Part shown: positions 11,700 to 27,769 of the stretch, piece after piece
Layout of the letters: each line of letters starts with the position of its first letter
Numbering within the stretch: the first letter of the stretch is position 1
NCBI GenBank assembly: GCA_029339505.1
Contig: JAQISU010000081.1
Coordinates: 17,391,001 to 17,455,000, forward strand
Reading direction: 5' to 3'
Length of the DNA: 64,000 bases
Source: Unio delphinus
Lineage: Eukaryota; Mollusca; Bivalvia; Unionida; Unionidae
Notes under the pieces: generated by a model
Databases searched by the model: none
Told to the model about the DNA's origin: nothing
What the model saw: the letters and a program-made list of their open reading frames with translations, nothing else
Program-made: the position numbers and the translations under genes

Positions 11700-14107
11700 A
11701 CGACAGTACCAATTAAATATGAAACATATACTTGGCTTAGTAAGGATATCATAGTGGACAAATTCTAAACGGTTTGTAAGGAGTACGGCCAATACAATTA
11801 ATGAATAATTTTACGTTCATGGTTCAGTGTAATTTGTAAAGTATCATTATGATGAGATTCATGAAAACAACTAAAACATCTTGAAAAACCAGAAGAGACA
11901 TTTACCCGCATGAGTAGATGTTCTAAATGTTTGAAGCAGCAACAACAACAAAACTCCTGAAAAAAGCTCGACCATGAGCACATAGGAGTAAAAGAATACA
12001 AAATCGGTAATACCTATTTTATTTTCAACTTCAAAATGCAAATATAAAAATGTCATTCAAAATCGTTATATGAAGTTGGATGTTCATTTCGATTTTTAAT
12101 AAAGAAAAATACATCGGGTGGTAAAGTTTGATCAGAAAACATGATAAAAACATGCATTGAATTCACGCTGAGGATAAGTACTAACCGATGACTTTTAAAA
12201 GGACTTTTCCAAGCTCATGAATGGGTTTGGCAAGCAGATAGAGACTCTCCCTACCAGACCTAAGGTAAAAATTTACGCTAATGAAAATAAAGTTTTCAAA
12301 TATTATAAAACTGTAAAATATGGATTGAGAGCAGTCATATAAAAAGACTAGGTGTTAGTCAGTTTCGAAAATAAGACAATTAATTAACTTCACACATTTG
12401 TGGAGACTTTACATTGTTTAGAGTTATGAAAGCATTTTATGAATTTACAACAAAATCAAATATGTTATGATCAGATATCAGATATGTTATGTAAATTTAT
12501 TATCATTGCTTGCTAGTTTTTAAAAACTTTATTTCAAAGCGTGCTATTTTAGTGTGGCATAATATGCTGGACTTGACCGTGCCTAAAACTGAGCTAATTT
12601 CTGCCTGAGCTTATTGGCATTATTTTAATATTTCAATTTCATTGTATGTCAATAACTAACACATAGGTAGATTATTATCTATGTTTATGGGCCAGATATT
12701 CAAATCTTTGTTTAAAGCAGAAGTAAATATGTTGATTTGGGTCAGGGTTTTGGACTTTCCTAAGTGAATGTTACATGTTATGGTTTTGATTTTGTAAACA
12801 TTAGAATCTTTCTAGGGGGTTGATTTCCATTAGATAATTGGGTTTTCTTTTGGAAGTTGCTAGTTGTGACCTTTGTCATTTACAATCCCTAGGCGTATGG
12901 GATATCGTCATACATAGTGTATCTGTCTGTCCGTTACCACCTTTTTCTACAATGATGGGTGGATATTCGCGACAATCATTAGTTTAGCTGGACAATTGTT
13001 CCACTTTGGTGATCATTTGCGAGAGGGAAGTCGTTCAAGGGGTCCCTCCAAGAGGTCTAGGGTCAATATTCAAAAACTGGAATTACAATGGCATCAACTA
13101 TTTGCAACCAAATGTAATATCTGTAAATACAACAGGAATCACATGTTGGATGGATTTTTGCATTATGACCCCTGTATAACTGTAAAGGTCGCAGGGGTGG
13201 GGGTGGCGTGCGTCAATGGGGGGATATGCAATGGCCAGAATGGATTTGCAATGGCAACCCATACTATTTGCTCTAGTTTTTTTTATGTTTTAAATATCCT
13301 GCTAAGAGTTACGTTTAAAATGGTAAGCAAAGAATTAAGTTTAAAATAGCCTCCAAAGAATTACGTTTAAAATAGCCTGCAAAATGTTAAATATGTTGAC
13401 AACGTCCATTCCGTGGTTCTAATTATTTTATGTATTTAAGAATTGAGAGGTCATTTCTATTATGACAGGACGGAGCATTAAAGAGCAATGAATTACAATT
13501 AATTAACAAAACAATTTCCAAATGGCAAATTTTAGTGGAGCTACGGGGTCGGCTGCCTCTTTGTAGACTTGAGAAGGGAAAAGTCGACAAAATAACTTGT
13601 GAACATAAAGCATGATATAGACCATTTCACGCTTTTCTTGTTTCCCTTGAACACATCAAAGGGCGTCTCGGTGTAATTCACGGATAGTTCAATCAATAAA
13701 AATGGCAGATGTAGATTAAGAAAATGTGACAGACGCTCACTTTCCGCAAGCATGATCGATATATTACTATCTTAAAAAGAAATTATATCAATATTTGATC
13801 AATTGGTTTTTTTCACATCTTTTATTTTTTCACTAACTTGCGCTGTTCCCAGCTTTCAAGTAAATGTTCTCTGCTCATTTCAAAACTTCATTATATTTCT
13901 ATTACTACTTCCTGTTCTAGTTTGTATTTTTTGATTGTACGAAAGTGAACCGCTTCGTAAAAAGATTGTTATTGTAAATTATCGCGCTTGAAGAATAATG
14001 AAAATACGTTATTTTTGCTGGTTTAATCATAGCAGTTACTGGTGGTTGAACGACAACGTGAAAAACATCTAACTTCCTAAGGTTCTTTTATTATTGACTA
14101 AGGGCTG
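11700..14107. other. Unannotated sequence with a small 30-bp repeat
   Basis: No gene seen. Three to four copies of a ~29-30-bp AAGAATTACGTTTAAAAT-type unit lie at about 13297-13383. A G-rich patch (GGGGTGGGGGTGGCG) lies near 13194. Open frames at 11798-12056 (-), 12996-13349 (+) and 13541-13753 (-) have no recognisable domain. Confidence 0.45.
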
Positions 14108-14440
14108 TTTGTTTGTTTGTTTGATTTATTTATTTATTAGGATTTTTAACTTAGCTTTAACAATTTTTCAGTCATATCGCCACGATGTATGCAGTGAGGC
14201 AGTTTATAGTGATGTCTAGCACTGGGGCATCATGCCACAGACATGTAGCATGATGCCCCACCCAGTCACATTATCCTAAAACCAGGCCAACCAGTCCTAA
14301 CACTAACTTCTCAATGGTGGGTGCCAAACCAGGCATCTATGCGTGCCATTTTGTAAATCTTTGGTATGACTCGGCCGGAATCGAACCTACAACCTCCCGG
14401 TTCCGCGGCGGACGCTCTAACCACTAGACCACCGGAGCGG
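14108..14440 (-). mobile_element. SINE-2 copy 1 (tRNA-derived SINE)
   Basis: Read on the minus strand, the head is CCGCTCCGGTGGTCTAGTGG, running into GTTAGAGCGTCCGCC and a B-box-like GGTTCGATTCC. The body contains a CAAAGATTTACAAAATGGCA-like segment. The 3' part includes CTAGACATCACTATAAACTG and ATATGACTGAAAAATTG, then an (AAAT)n/(CAAA)n-type tail at the left end (14108-14140). It shares head and tail with the copies at 52060 and 56653. Confidence 0.9.
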
Positions 14441-15716
14441 TGATTTAGGTTTGTTGCATTTCTATTAATGTTTCATTATATTTTTCATGAAGTAACTTGA
14501 GTTATATCTAGAAAGGGTATGTCTTTTTCATAATGCACAAATGTTATCCACGTTTGAACAGACATGCACATGTACAAGTCACCTTGATGATTATTTTATT
14601 GTATTTTCTTGAACGGATGGAATTTTTACGAGTACACAATTTGAGAAATATCTATGTTAACCACACAATGCATGTATATGATATTTGTGGCACTCACCAT
14701 ATCTGCCTGTCTGTCTTATTCCATCTGGTGCATGGGTATGTATATGCTTGAATAAATGTGTGTGCGCATACGTATATTGCATAAACATACTTCCGGTTAA
14801 AAACGAGTATACAATGGGGCTAAGACAGAAAAAGTGACTGATAGATAAATCAGTATTCATTTATTACTGATATGAAGAGCATGTTCTTACAAACAGTCTC
14901 TCTTTTTAAATCTAAATGCCTGCATTTTTACATCCGGTCACGTGGATTCATATTGATTTAACAGGCGAAATAAATAAATAGGACGAAATCTGTAAAATAA
15001 TTGGATCTTTTAAACATATGTATTTAATGCAAGGAAAGTTAAACAGAATTAAACTAATTTTAATAAGTCTGTTCCAGATGAATTTGCTGGTGGCAATCCG
15101 AAATGAAGTTTAAAGACCCAATCCAATTTCAGACTTATTACAACGCGTCTGATTAAGCAAAGAAACATCATGGTTATTGCTTTCACAGTCTGGCATAATA
15201 TAAATATTGACAGTGTATTTAATTTAATTAATTATTAATTAAGTATTATTATTTAAATACTTATTTAAGTATGGACAGTAAATAGTTACCTAATTATCTG
15301 ATATAATGTAAGTATGGACACCAAATCTAATTATCTAATGTAATTTATATAATTATTCTCATAGTATGAACAAAAGATGTTAGACATATAATGTATTCAT
15401 TAGTTAACAATAATGATCTGTAGTACAGCTAAGATTCCTTACCTTGTTGACTTTATGTTTCGCCAACGTAAAACAGTGAGAAAATCTTATGCATTGCCCT
15501 AAGGGTAGTGATCTTAAGCGCTACGATCAGTAACTTAGTTGCAACCGTGAAACCCTCTATTAAAGAGTGATATACGTCGCATAGACAAACCAATCAAGCA
15601 TAGAACACACATACCTAACTCAGGAAACACCCTCGACCAGTGTGCATATCTTTCCAGTGTCAACTCAACGTGGAACACATTTTTTGTTGAGTGTGTCGAT
15701 TTCCAGTCAGTGAGAC
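14441..15716. other. AT-rich sequence without a recognisable gene
   Basis: Loose AT-rich repetition around 15200-15370 (AGTATGGACA...CTAATTATCT occurs twice about 60 bp apart). No gene seen. Confidence 0.4.
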
Positions 15717-15726
15717 AGACGTATTT

Positions 15727-15970
15727 TGTTGTTGTTGTTGTTGTAGGGTTTAACGCCATTTTTTCAGCACAGCACACGATAGGCATACATGGCGGCCAGT
15801 ATTTAAAAAAAAAAAAAACAGAAAGTACCACCGACCCACGAGAAGCTACTGGCAAGCTTTCTCATATACCCACATTGGCCAAATATGAGATTCGAACCCA
15901 CGTAGACAGGTGAGATGTCAGTGATCGGTAACGGAGAACGCTTAAAACCACTAGGCCACTCGGGGCCCTA
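15727..15970 (-). mobile_element. SINE-1 copy 3 (tRNA-derived SINE)
   Basis: Minus-strand copy with a (GTT)n tail at left and the GGGGCCC head at right (15962-15968). The body carries AGAAGCTACTGGCAAGCTTT, and the tRNA-like part GATTCGAACCCACG is the B box in reverse. An A-rich run replaces part of the middle near 15806-15819. The flanks AGACGTATTTTG (15717-15728) and AGAAGTATTCTG (15971-15982) match at 10 of 12, a possible decayed duplication. Confidence 0.9.
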
Positions 15971-19344
<3,374 letters not shown>

Positions 19345-19580
19345 TCAACCTAATAATTAATTCTCATCTAACTACGGTCATTCCGGATTTCTTTGACAGA
19401 GATCGAGGTCTATATAATGAATTACTGCTAGTTTCAAATATACGTCAAACATAACGGAAAGTGCTATCCCTGGATGATACAGGAGAATGATTGATAATAT
19501 ACCAGGCAGAATAAATACTTGAGGAATATTTTAGGAATCCGGAATGACTATAGTTAGATGAGAATCAATTCTAGGTTGAA
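19345..19580. mobile_element. MITE-like element with ~45-bp terminal inverted repeats
   Basis: The left arm (19345-19390) carries TCAACCTA, then TTCTCATCTAACTACGG and TCATTCCGGATT. The right arm (19534-19580) is its near-complete reverse complement: AATCCGGAATGACTATAGTT, then AGATGAGAATCAATT and CTAGGTTGA. About 140 bp of unrelated sequence lie between. No open frame and no unambiguous target-site duplication. The structure suggests a non-autonomous DNA transposon; the superfamily is unknown. Confidence 0.75.
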
Positions 19581-19627
19581 ATGCCAGTGTGAAGGTAAAA
19601 ACAAAGTCAATGTTGTGAGGGGGGAGT

Positions 19628-19885
19628 GTTGTTGTTATTATTGTAGTAGGGTTTACCGATATTTTTCAGCACAAGATAGGCTATATATGGTGGCCAGTAT
19701 TAATGGTGGAGGAAGAACCCGGGAAAACCCCGGAAAGAACCACATACCAACCAGAAGCTACTAGCAAGCTTTCTCACATACCCACAGTGGCCGAATCTGA
19801 GACTTGAACCCACGCAAACAGAGGTGAGATGACAGTGATCCGTAACGGAGAGCGCTTTAGACCGCTCAGACACTCTGGGCTCCCC
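19628..19885 (-). mobile_element. SINE-1 copy 4 (tRNA-derived SINE)
   Basis: Minus strand. The tail GTTGTTGTTATTATTGTAGT is at left. The body includes GAAGCTACTAGCAAGCTTTC and GGAAGAACCCGGGAAAACCC. The reversed tRNA-like head CGGAGAGCGCTTTAGACCGC ends in GGGCTCCCCG. Nearly full-length. No convincing flanking duplication. Confidence 0.92.
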
Positions 19886-20427
19886 GAGGGTGGGGGAATA
19901 ATTGTATATATCTCCTTTAGAGGCAAGTGAGTTCAATTGTTTCCTCCTAGCTTCTACGGACACGAAGAAATACACCACCACCACCACCAAAGTAAACTCT
20001 TTTGGTCATATCCACATAGAATTATCTCAACCACGAAATATCTGGGGCACGGGTAAAAAACACTCCACCAACAAAATACCGAATATAATAATGTCGATTT
20101 AAATAAGTATCATAAAAAGATTGAACCAATAATTAGCAGTAATTAAAGTCTAAGAAACCGAAGGGTCAGGAGGGTAGATCTTGGAAAGGCCTGAAAAGAC
20201 GCCCCGTAATTATAATGGCACACCACATCGCATTCAACACCACAAAATATGCACACTTCCAAAACATCAAAACAAGTACGAATGCACTAAACAACATAGG
20301 AAAAAATATAAACATAAACGAAAAAGGCTTGAGTGAACGATAATGAGCCTCGAGGGAATAACATATAGGAAAATTACAAGAAAGTAACACGAATGAATGA
20401 TTAAACGAATGAATGAATGAAAAGAAT
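19886..20427. other. Unannotated sequence
   Basis: Contains a short ACCACC run near 19975-19988 and GAATGAATGA repeats near 20392-20421. No gene seen. Confidence 0.4.
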
Positions 20428-20533
20428 GTCTGCTGCATGATGCCCCATTGCTAGACATCACTTTAAACTGCCACAGTGCAGACATCGTAGCGATATGACT
20501 GAAAAATTGCTATAGCTACTTTAAAAATCTAAA
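20428..20533 (+). mobile_element. SINE-2 3' fragment (copy 2)
   Basis: Only the 3' half of SINE-2 is present: TGATGCCCCATTGCTAGACA, then a TAAACTGCCACAGTGCAGAC segment, GATATGACTGAAAAATTG and a TTAAAAATCTAAAT end. It leads straight into a (CA)n array. The tRNA-like head is missing, consistent with 5' truncation. Confidence 0.85.

Positions 20534-20580
<47 letters not shown>
20534..20580. repeat. (CA)n microsatellite at the SINE-2 tail
   Basis: About 46 bp of CA directly after the SINE-2 3' end, perhaps grown from its tail. Confidence 0.93.
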
Positions 20581-20583
<3 letters not shown>

Positions 20584-20699
20584 TATGGGTCAGCGATATA
20601 CAGGAGACCCATGTAAACATTTTTTTATGCAATAGAAAGAAACTAGAAGCAGGCAATATATCACCCATTAAATACCGTAATTTTGTACCTGCAAACGTT

Positions 20700-21040
20700 C
20701 TATTTTTAACGCCGCAGTTGTCCGTCAGTAAGGTTTGCTTAGTTACCCAAATATTCTTGTTATTAATTTAGTAGGTGCAAATAGGTAAGCTTTGCTTAGT
20801 TGCCCAAATATTCTAGTTATTAACAAAGTAGGTGCCCATTAGTAAGCTTTGCTTAGTTGCCCAGATATTCTAGTTATTAGTATAGTAGGTGTCCATTAGT
20901 AAGCTTTGCTTAGTTGCTCAGATAATCTAGTTATTAACATAGTAGGTGCCCATTAGTAAGCTTTGCTTAGTTGCCCAAATATTCTTGTTATTAACTTGGT
21001 AGCTGCCAATCGGTAAGCTTTGTTTAGTTGCTTAGCGATT
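20700..21040. repeat. 57-bp satellite, 6 copies
   Basis: The anchor GTAAGCTTTGCTTAGTTG (first and last copies diverged) lies at 20727, 20785, 20842, 20899, 20956 and 21013, spaced 58, 57, 57, 57 and 57 bp. Each is followed by CCCAAATATTCTAGTTATTA-like sequence and GTAGGTGCCCAT. The three central units are almost identical; the outer ones are more diverged, as expected from unequal exchange. Confidence 0.94.
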
Positions 21041-21978
21041 GTTATTTGAACTAGATTGAATTATTCATAAACAAAATTTATAACGTGTTTTTGCATAAAG
21101 AAAAATTTAACAATATTTATTAGGGCACTTCCGCTGTCAAATCTGAAATTTCAGAGGTGCGTACTTCTGCACGTTGTTAAGCTCTTCAGTTTTGGAGGCA
21201 AGTAAATATTGCATATATGCCTCAATCCCATAATGCCTAAATAGAAGTGATCAGTTTTGAAAAGCACCAGAACTTGTTAAGTTTTACACAAATAACTTAC
21301 CAAACAATGCCGACTAAATACGAACGGGTATCACGACTCAAGCGAACTAATTTAATAAAGTTTTAAGTATAAAAATTCAAGAAACTAATTTGATAACTTC
21401 CACTAGTTAGAAACAATACAGACACACACGCGCAAAGAAAGTACACGGCGCACTTTGACATAATGTTCAACCCCACCACCACCATCCATTTATTTTCTCC
21501 AAACAGAACCATCGCCACCCATTGTTTTCTCACCAGAAAGAAAAAGGGTATTAGATAGGACAAATCTGATCGATATGACTTAGATAACCCGGTCCCTTAA
21601 CACAAGTATATGATACAAATCGTTCATCAAAAGCACGCACCACTCCACTAACACAAAAGGGAGCCAAAATATTGTATTTAACTCACTGACCTAAGAATAT
21701 AAAGGTCACTCAAAATGCAATACTCTAACAAAGAGAGAAAGGTAAAGAAACTCGCTCAGCAGGTTTTATACCTGAAGGAAGCGAAGTAAGAGCCTATCAC
21801 CAAAAGTTACACAAAGTAATTAGATGAGGAAAACGATATCAGTCCCATCCAAAAGTATGTTTCCAAACTTTATTTAAAGAAAATTACCTAAGCACTCATA
21901 ATGGGAATGACGTGTTTTTGAGATATAGAAGCGTTTCATTTTTGACAATATGAGTGGTCACTCCTAAGGTCCTAACTA
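21041..21978. other. Unannotated AT-rich sequence
   Basis: Includes the segment around 21175-21262 that resembles 17668-17785. No gene seen. Confidence 0.4.
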
Positions 21979-21986
21979 ATTATGTA

Positions 21987-23791
21987 TAGAGCTGTACCGA
22001 TGTCACTTTTTGCCGATTATGCCGATACCGCGTATAGCCGATTATCAAAATTGCCGATACCGATTATGAGACCGATTATTTGATTATCATATTATGTACT
22101 CAGGTATAAGCCGACAAATTTAGAAAACAATAAAGGCCTGGAATGGGGGGAGGGGCTTATCCGTGGGCCAATGTCAAAACTTTACAGGTTTTAGGTGTTT
22201 TTGTTGTCTATTGTAACGGCAGTACATCTTGGGACAAAAATATCCGTGTTCTAAGACATCGGCATGTTAAAAAAGTAACTTTCGGTGACCCGAAAATTAT
22301 TAAACTTTTAAAAAGTACTATTTATTATTGATTTTGTTATTATTTTGCATGTGCATATTTTCTGATTTCCACAACACGAAATTACATAAAGGTAAAATAC
22401 AGCCTTCATAATTCGCGGGTCGGTCGAGTTTACCAGGGAGACCATATACTATAATGTACAGTACTTACGTAGTGCAAAGTGTGCATAGCGTCACTTAAAT
22501 CCTTTTCTATTCCCAAATATATTAGTTGCAGAGTTTGCTTTATTCGTTGTTTCGACCAAAGTGTATTCTTTCAGATAAAATTTCAGCTAATCTGTAATAG
22601 CTGTTTCATTTACTACGAATCACCTCTCACGAGTTACTCATTTTCAATGATATAAGTGATCCTACAAAATGAGGTAATATTTTGAGTGTACAAGGGAAAC
22701 AAATAATCCAATCTATTCGGGCTCTTGATACAATGTGTCCAAATAAATTACTAGTCTGTTGTCCACAGACCGTGGCGGTGGGCGATTTTTTTTTTTTTTG
22801 CAAACAGGAAAGTTTCGCGGCACAACAAATATGTTCTAATCACTATGTAAATTGAGGCAATGCTTTTGAGTTTATTGCCGACTTTCTATGAGCAAAGGTC
22901 TTCGGCTTGCTTTGACGACAACAAATACTCGTTATTGCTGCGGCAACAGATATGATTGTAAAACATTGATATAGAATTGTTTTATTTGTTTAGTATATGT
23001 CGGTGCTTCAAAGGTACAGTAAAACCAGATGGTGGCTTGGTGAAACACTAACAAAAGAAATAAAAAAATAATTTTAAAAAATCTGGAAATGATTCTCACT
23101 TACTAGTATTAAAGACAATGAGTTCATTCACCCTCCAGGCATTACGGATTAACTGAAAGACAGACGACGTACTCAAACCTATACTGAAGCCCTTTCAAAC
23201 AATTTGTCACTGGGACATAAGGACTATCGGTGTTTTGTGAGTTTTCATAAAGATAAAGAAAAAACACAAACCTCAAAATTGACTGTGTATATATCCATCA
23301 TTACTCCCTTTGATGTTAATCTTACTGGCTATTCACATGACTTTGGCACTACAATGGCGGTTAGCGACATGTACTTTAGTCTGGTTTACTGCAGTTTACA
23401 AATGTTACTGGACGCTGGAGTTGAAAATTTCGCACAACTGGCAGCAAGATAAATTCTTTTTAAATACTTTATTAGAGCAATCTCTTTGTTACAAAAGATT
23501 AATTGATGGTTCGATGTGTTTATCTCGATATATGGTTATTCGACTATACAGTAGTGTTAGTTAATGAGCAACTTGTTTGCATACTGCATTTATCCCGAGC
23601 TCTAGTGTTACAAAGGATTAAGTTACGGTCAGTCAAAACGCGACTGTATATACAACTTTTATCAGGAAAAATTGGTTATTTAAAAACATTATTTGCATCG
23701 GCACCGATTATTTTTGCCGATACCCGATTATACCGATTGTGCTAATAATCGGCCCGATTACGCGTACGGACGATTAATCGGTACAGCTCTA
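21987..23791. mobile_element. Non-autonomous hAT-like DNA transposon, 1,805 bp
   Basis: The left end is TAGAGCTGTACCGAT and the right end is its exact reverse complement ATCGGTACAGCTCTA. A perfect 8-bp duplication ATTATGTA lies immediately outside both (21979-21986 and 23792-23799). hAT elements typically make 8-bp duplications and start with TAG or CAG, which supports the call. Clusters of CCGATTAT and GCCGATACC motifs lie just inside each end in opposite orientation, like hAT subterminal transposase-binding repeats. The interior is AT-rich. Short open frames at 23204-23452 and 23310-23564 do not resemble a hAT transposase, and no BED finger or dimerisation domain is visible. Confidence 0.9.
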
Positions 23792-23799
23792 ATTATGTA

Positions 23800-24049
23800 T
23801 GATGGGACGGGAAGCTTATGATCATTATCAACTATGGACTCTTAAGAATATCTCAGCATAATTTATGGCATTGACTGCCATTCATATCAATGTAGACAAT
23901 ATGTTTAATGTGCATCTAGAATGAGCAATATGTATAATATTAAAGAACAATATTTTTTCAAGGGAATAGGACCAGTAATGGATTTTCGCTCTCTCAAGAA
24001 CGGTGTGTATATTTTATAACACTGCCTTGTAGCACGGACACTTCACTGT
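23800..24049. other. Unannotated sequence
   Basis: Nothing recognised. Confidence 0.4.
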
Positions 24050-24303
24050 GTCCCCAAAAACATCATAATGTGTATTATACATTACACTTTACTGTAACAG
24101 TATGAAAACATACTGTAGTGTGTTCAGTAAAGAAAACATTATACTGTTTTGTATACACTTCATGCTGTCTATAAAGAAACCATTATACTGTATTGTATAC
24201 ACTTCACTGTGTTTATAATGAGCACATTATACTGTATTGTATACACTGCACTGTGCCAATAACGAACACATTATAATGTATTGTATACACTTCACTCTTT
24301 CTA
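24050..24303. repeat. 44-bp tandem repeat, about 5 units
   Basis: The anchor CATTATACTG (last copy CATTATAATG) lies at 24137, 24181, 24225 and 24269, exactly 44 bp apart. Each is followed by TATTGTATACACTTCACTGT-like sequence. A more diverged unit precedes them from about 24050. Confidence 0.85.
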
Positions 24304-24679
24304 CTTCTTTATATAATGAAACCAAATAAAATTATCATTTTGCAGCCCACACATTTGCTTTTCAAATATTCTATATTTTACTTTTTTCCCTTATTGCACT
24401 GCATCCTCTGGAAGTAGATTCGTTTCTTTAAATATTCTTTGTGGATTATATATATATGTTAGGACGTCCTTTGTTTTTTTAATAAACCGCTGTCACGTGA
24501 TCGCCAGTCAACCCGCTTACGCTATAATGGACCCTCATTAATTGCATGAAATGACCACACCTTGGCTCTTCATACTACACTGTGCTCATGACTGAACGAA
24601 CTGGGAATACATTCATCATTAGTAAAATGTAAACGGAAGCGAAAATAGAAACGTTGTTTCAAAGCTGGCCAGCGTAGAA
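24304..24679. other. Unannotated sequence
   Basis: No gene recognised. It may include the 5' end of the LINE-A copy that follows, which I cannot delimit. Confidence 0.35.
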
Positions 24680-27600
24680 CAGAAAGAAGAATTCCAGTTA
24701 TCTCACTTTCGCCCGTAACAGATAAACAATTTAAAAATTCGGCCGTTAATTTTGATAACCTGCTGCAAATTCATCTTAAATCGTCAACCGTTGTGTCAGC
24801 TTTCCCAGAGATACCACTATGCATTGCATAATTCAATGCCCAATCAATAGGATCACCGGAAAGGCGCAAAGTAATAGGTAATTTTATCAACGATCAGAAT
24901 ATCGACGTCTTCTTCCTGACAGAAACATGACTAAAAACATCAGGCAATGAGCCCAAGTGTGCGGATTTAACACCCACCGCTTACTCCATCAAGTCGTTCC
25001 CCTGCATCTCTCGCAGAGGTGGAATTGCTGTCATCACAAAGAATTCCATGATAAAATGCCCTAAGTACAACACAACCTTCAATTTCTGTCAGACATTGTT
25101 TGAACTAGTCCAAACAACACTCACACTGGAACTAAAGTCAATCCATTCTTTCTCTTTACCGCCCGCCTTTTAGTATAAAAAATAAGCTGACTGAATCTCT
25201 TTTGGAGCAGTTTTCGATTCTTCTGGAGTATGGAAATTCGATAAGTGGCAACCTAATTTTTTTTGGAGATTTTAACTTTCATTTTGATTGTCCTGGAAAC
25301 CAATACACGTCAAAACTCCTAGATTCCATTCATGTTTTCAACCTTAAATAGTCAGTTAACCATCCCACACATTAACTTGGTCACATTTGAGACTGGTTTC
25401 TTCAAAAACTTGATGATAATATTCTCCAATCCACCCTTGTATCCCACGAAATTGCATCAGATCACCTCTGCATTATATGCCATCTCAAAGTATCGTCCAT
25501 AACCCTCCACTTTTATTTGCTACTAAGAGAAACCTCCGTATGATAAATAGAGCCAAAATAATACCTGACATCCAAGAAAACCTAACAACTTACTTACATC
25601 CTACAGCATAACAACTCGATAACTGCATGCGTTCATTGCTTGAAAAACATGCCCCAGACACCAAATGCAGAGTATCAAAAATAATAAAAAGTGTTCTCTA
25701 TGGTATTGTTAGGGACCAACTTCGCACTGCTAAAAGACATCGCCGAAAAGCACAGATGCTTTGGCTTTCCACCATACTCACTATTCATAAATAAATATAC
25801 GAAGCCGCTAAGAAGCACGTCACAAACCTAGTCCATTTAGCCAAATAATTCCACTATAGTACTAAGATCACGGAGAGTTCCAGCTGCAAAGAGCTCTTCG
25901 AGATAACTAACAAACTAATGTCAAGGAACACCACTTCCAACTAACTTCCCGCCAGTAGACGTTCCGAACCTATTTGCAAATTTCTTCGATGACAAAGTAC
26001 AAACCATTAGAGATTCGCTTGATAACATAATTTCAATTGACTCGTCACTATACAGTTATGATACAAAATTTCAGTAACTACCATTAGGACCATTTGCACC
26101 TGTCTCTATTGATTTAGTACAGACAATCGTGATGAAAAGTGCACCAAAATCTTGTGAACTTGATCAAATTCCAACATCACTGCTGCTTGAGTGCTTAGAC
26201 CCAATATTACCTTCACTAACTGATGTTATTAATATATCTCTCTCATCGGGGGAATTCCCATCATTTTTCAAAACTGCAATCGTAAAGCTTCTGCTGAAGA
26301 AAACAATACTTGACCATAACGATATAAAGAACTACCGCCCAGTTTCTAATCTCCCGTTCATATAAAAAATCAAAGAAAATGTTGTTCTAACCCAACTTGT
26401 ATCTCATTTAAATTCAAACAGTCTTTTTAGCAATGTACAGTATACATATTGCCCTTGCCACAGTACAGAAACTACTCTTTTGAAAGTATTTAATGTCATT
26501 CTCTCTGCTTTGGATAGCGGAAAGATTACAGTCCTAGCCCTCTTTGCTTTGTCTGCATCATTTCACACAATAGACCATGATATATTACTTCAATGTTTCC
26601 AGCATCAGAATACAGCCTTACAGTGGTTCAAGTCCTACGTAGTCACTAAGACACAAATTGCATCTGCAAATGGAATACACTCCAGCCCAGTTGATCTATG
26701 TTGTGGTGTTCCACATTGCTCTTTTTTGGACCTCTTCGCTTCATTCTATCTACTCAACCACTCTTAAGTGTCATAGATCATCACCCAGTGTCTCCCCAAT
26801 TGTACGCTGATGAAACATAAATATACAAGTCTAGCCACCCAACTGAAGTTGATGCTACCATCCATGGAGTAGAGAGGTGCATTTCTGATGTGAAATCATG
26901 GATGACATGTAACAAGCTGCAGATCAATGATGAAAAAAAAACATTCTGATAACATCACAAAGAATGTCTCAGTCACATCCTTTACCTCAAATAATAAATA
27001 TCAGCAAAAAGAGCATTAAATTCACACAGTCAGTACGAAATCAAGGTGTTACTCTAGACAGTACTCTCACATTGCACCAACATGTCATCAACATATGCAA
27101 GGCTGAATATCGTGAGCTGAGATGCATCAGTTCCATTCGCAAATATTTTTCAGTTGATGCCACTAAAACAATTGTGTGTGCATTAGTATTTTCAAGACTG
27201 GACTATTGTAACTCATTTATGTCTGGTTCGTCACCATATCTACTCCAGAAACATAAAAAAGTTCAAAACACAGCTGTTCGTATCATCTTTAGAATACCTC
27301 GATCAGAGCACACCTCACCACTGCTCTTTACACTATACTGGCTGTCAATTCTATACAGAATCAAACACAAAATATGTTCTCTGTACTACGTTTCACTGAC
27401 AGACTCCAGTCCAACATACCGATCCGGCCTCACCTATGTGTATACATCAGAAAGATACTTACGCTCCTCTTCTGACAATGGTTTACTCCATTGTTCCCAC
27501 TATGAAAACCAAGGCATATGGACAATGTTCCTTTGCATACCAAGGCTCGGCGATGTGAAACGAATCGCGAAATGAAATTAAACACAAAGACACAGAGGTC

Positions 27601-27769
27601 CTTTTTAAGAGTGCTCTTAAAACTCACCTTTTTCGACTGCAGGAACAAACTTAGAGACCAAATGATGTTTTGTACCTTAAATGTTTTCAGCATGTTTTTG
27701 TTTTTCAATTTCATGTTTTTTGTGTTTTGTTTTTCTGTAGTGTAGTCATCATTATTGATATTTTAAAGC

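Noticed and set aside
23204..23564. Open frames inside the 1.8-kb hAT as a transposase
   Set aside because: No BED finger, catalytic or hAT dimerisation motif; lengths of 80-84 codons only.
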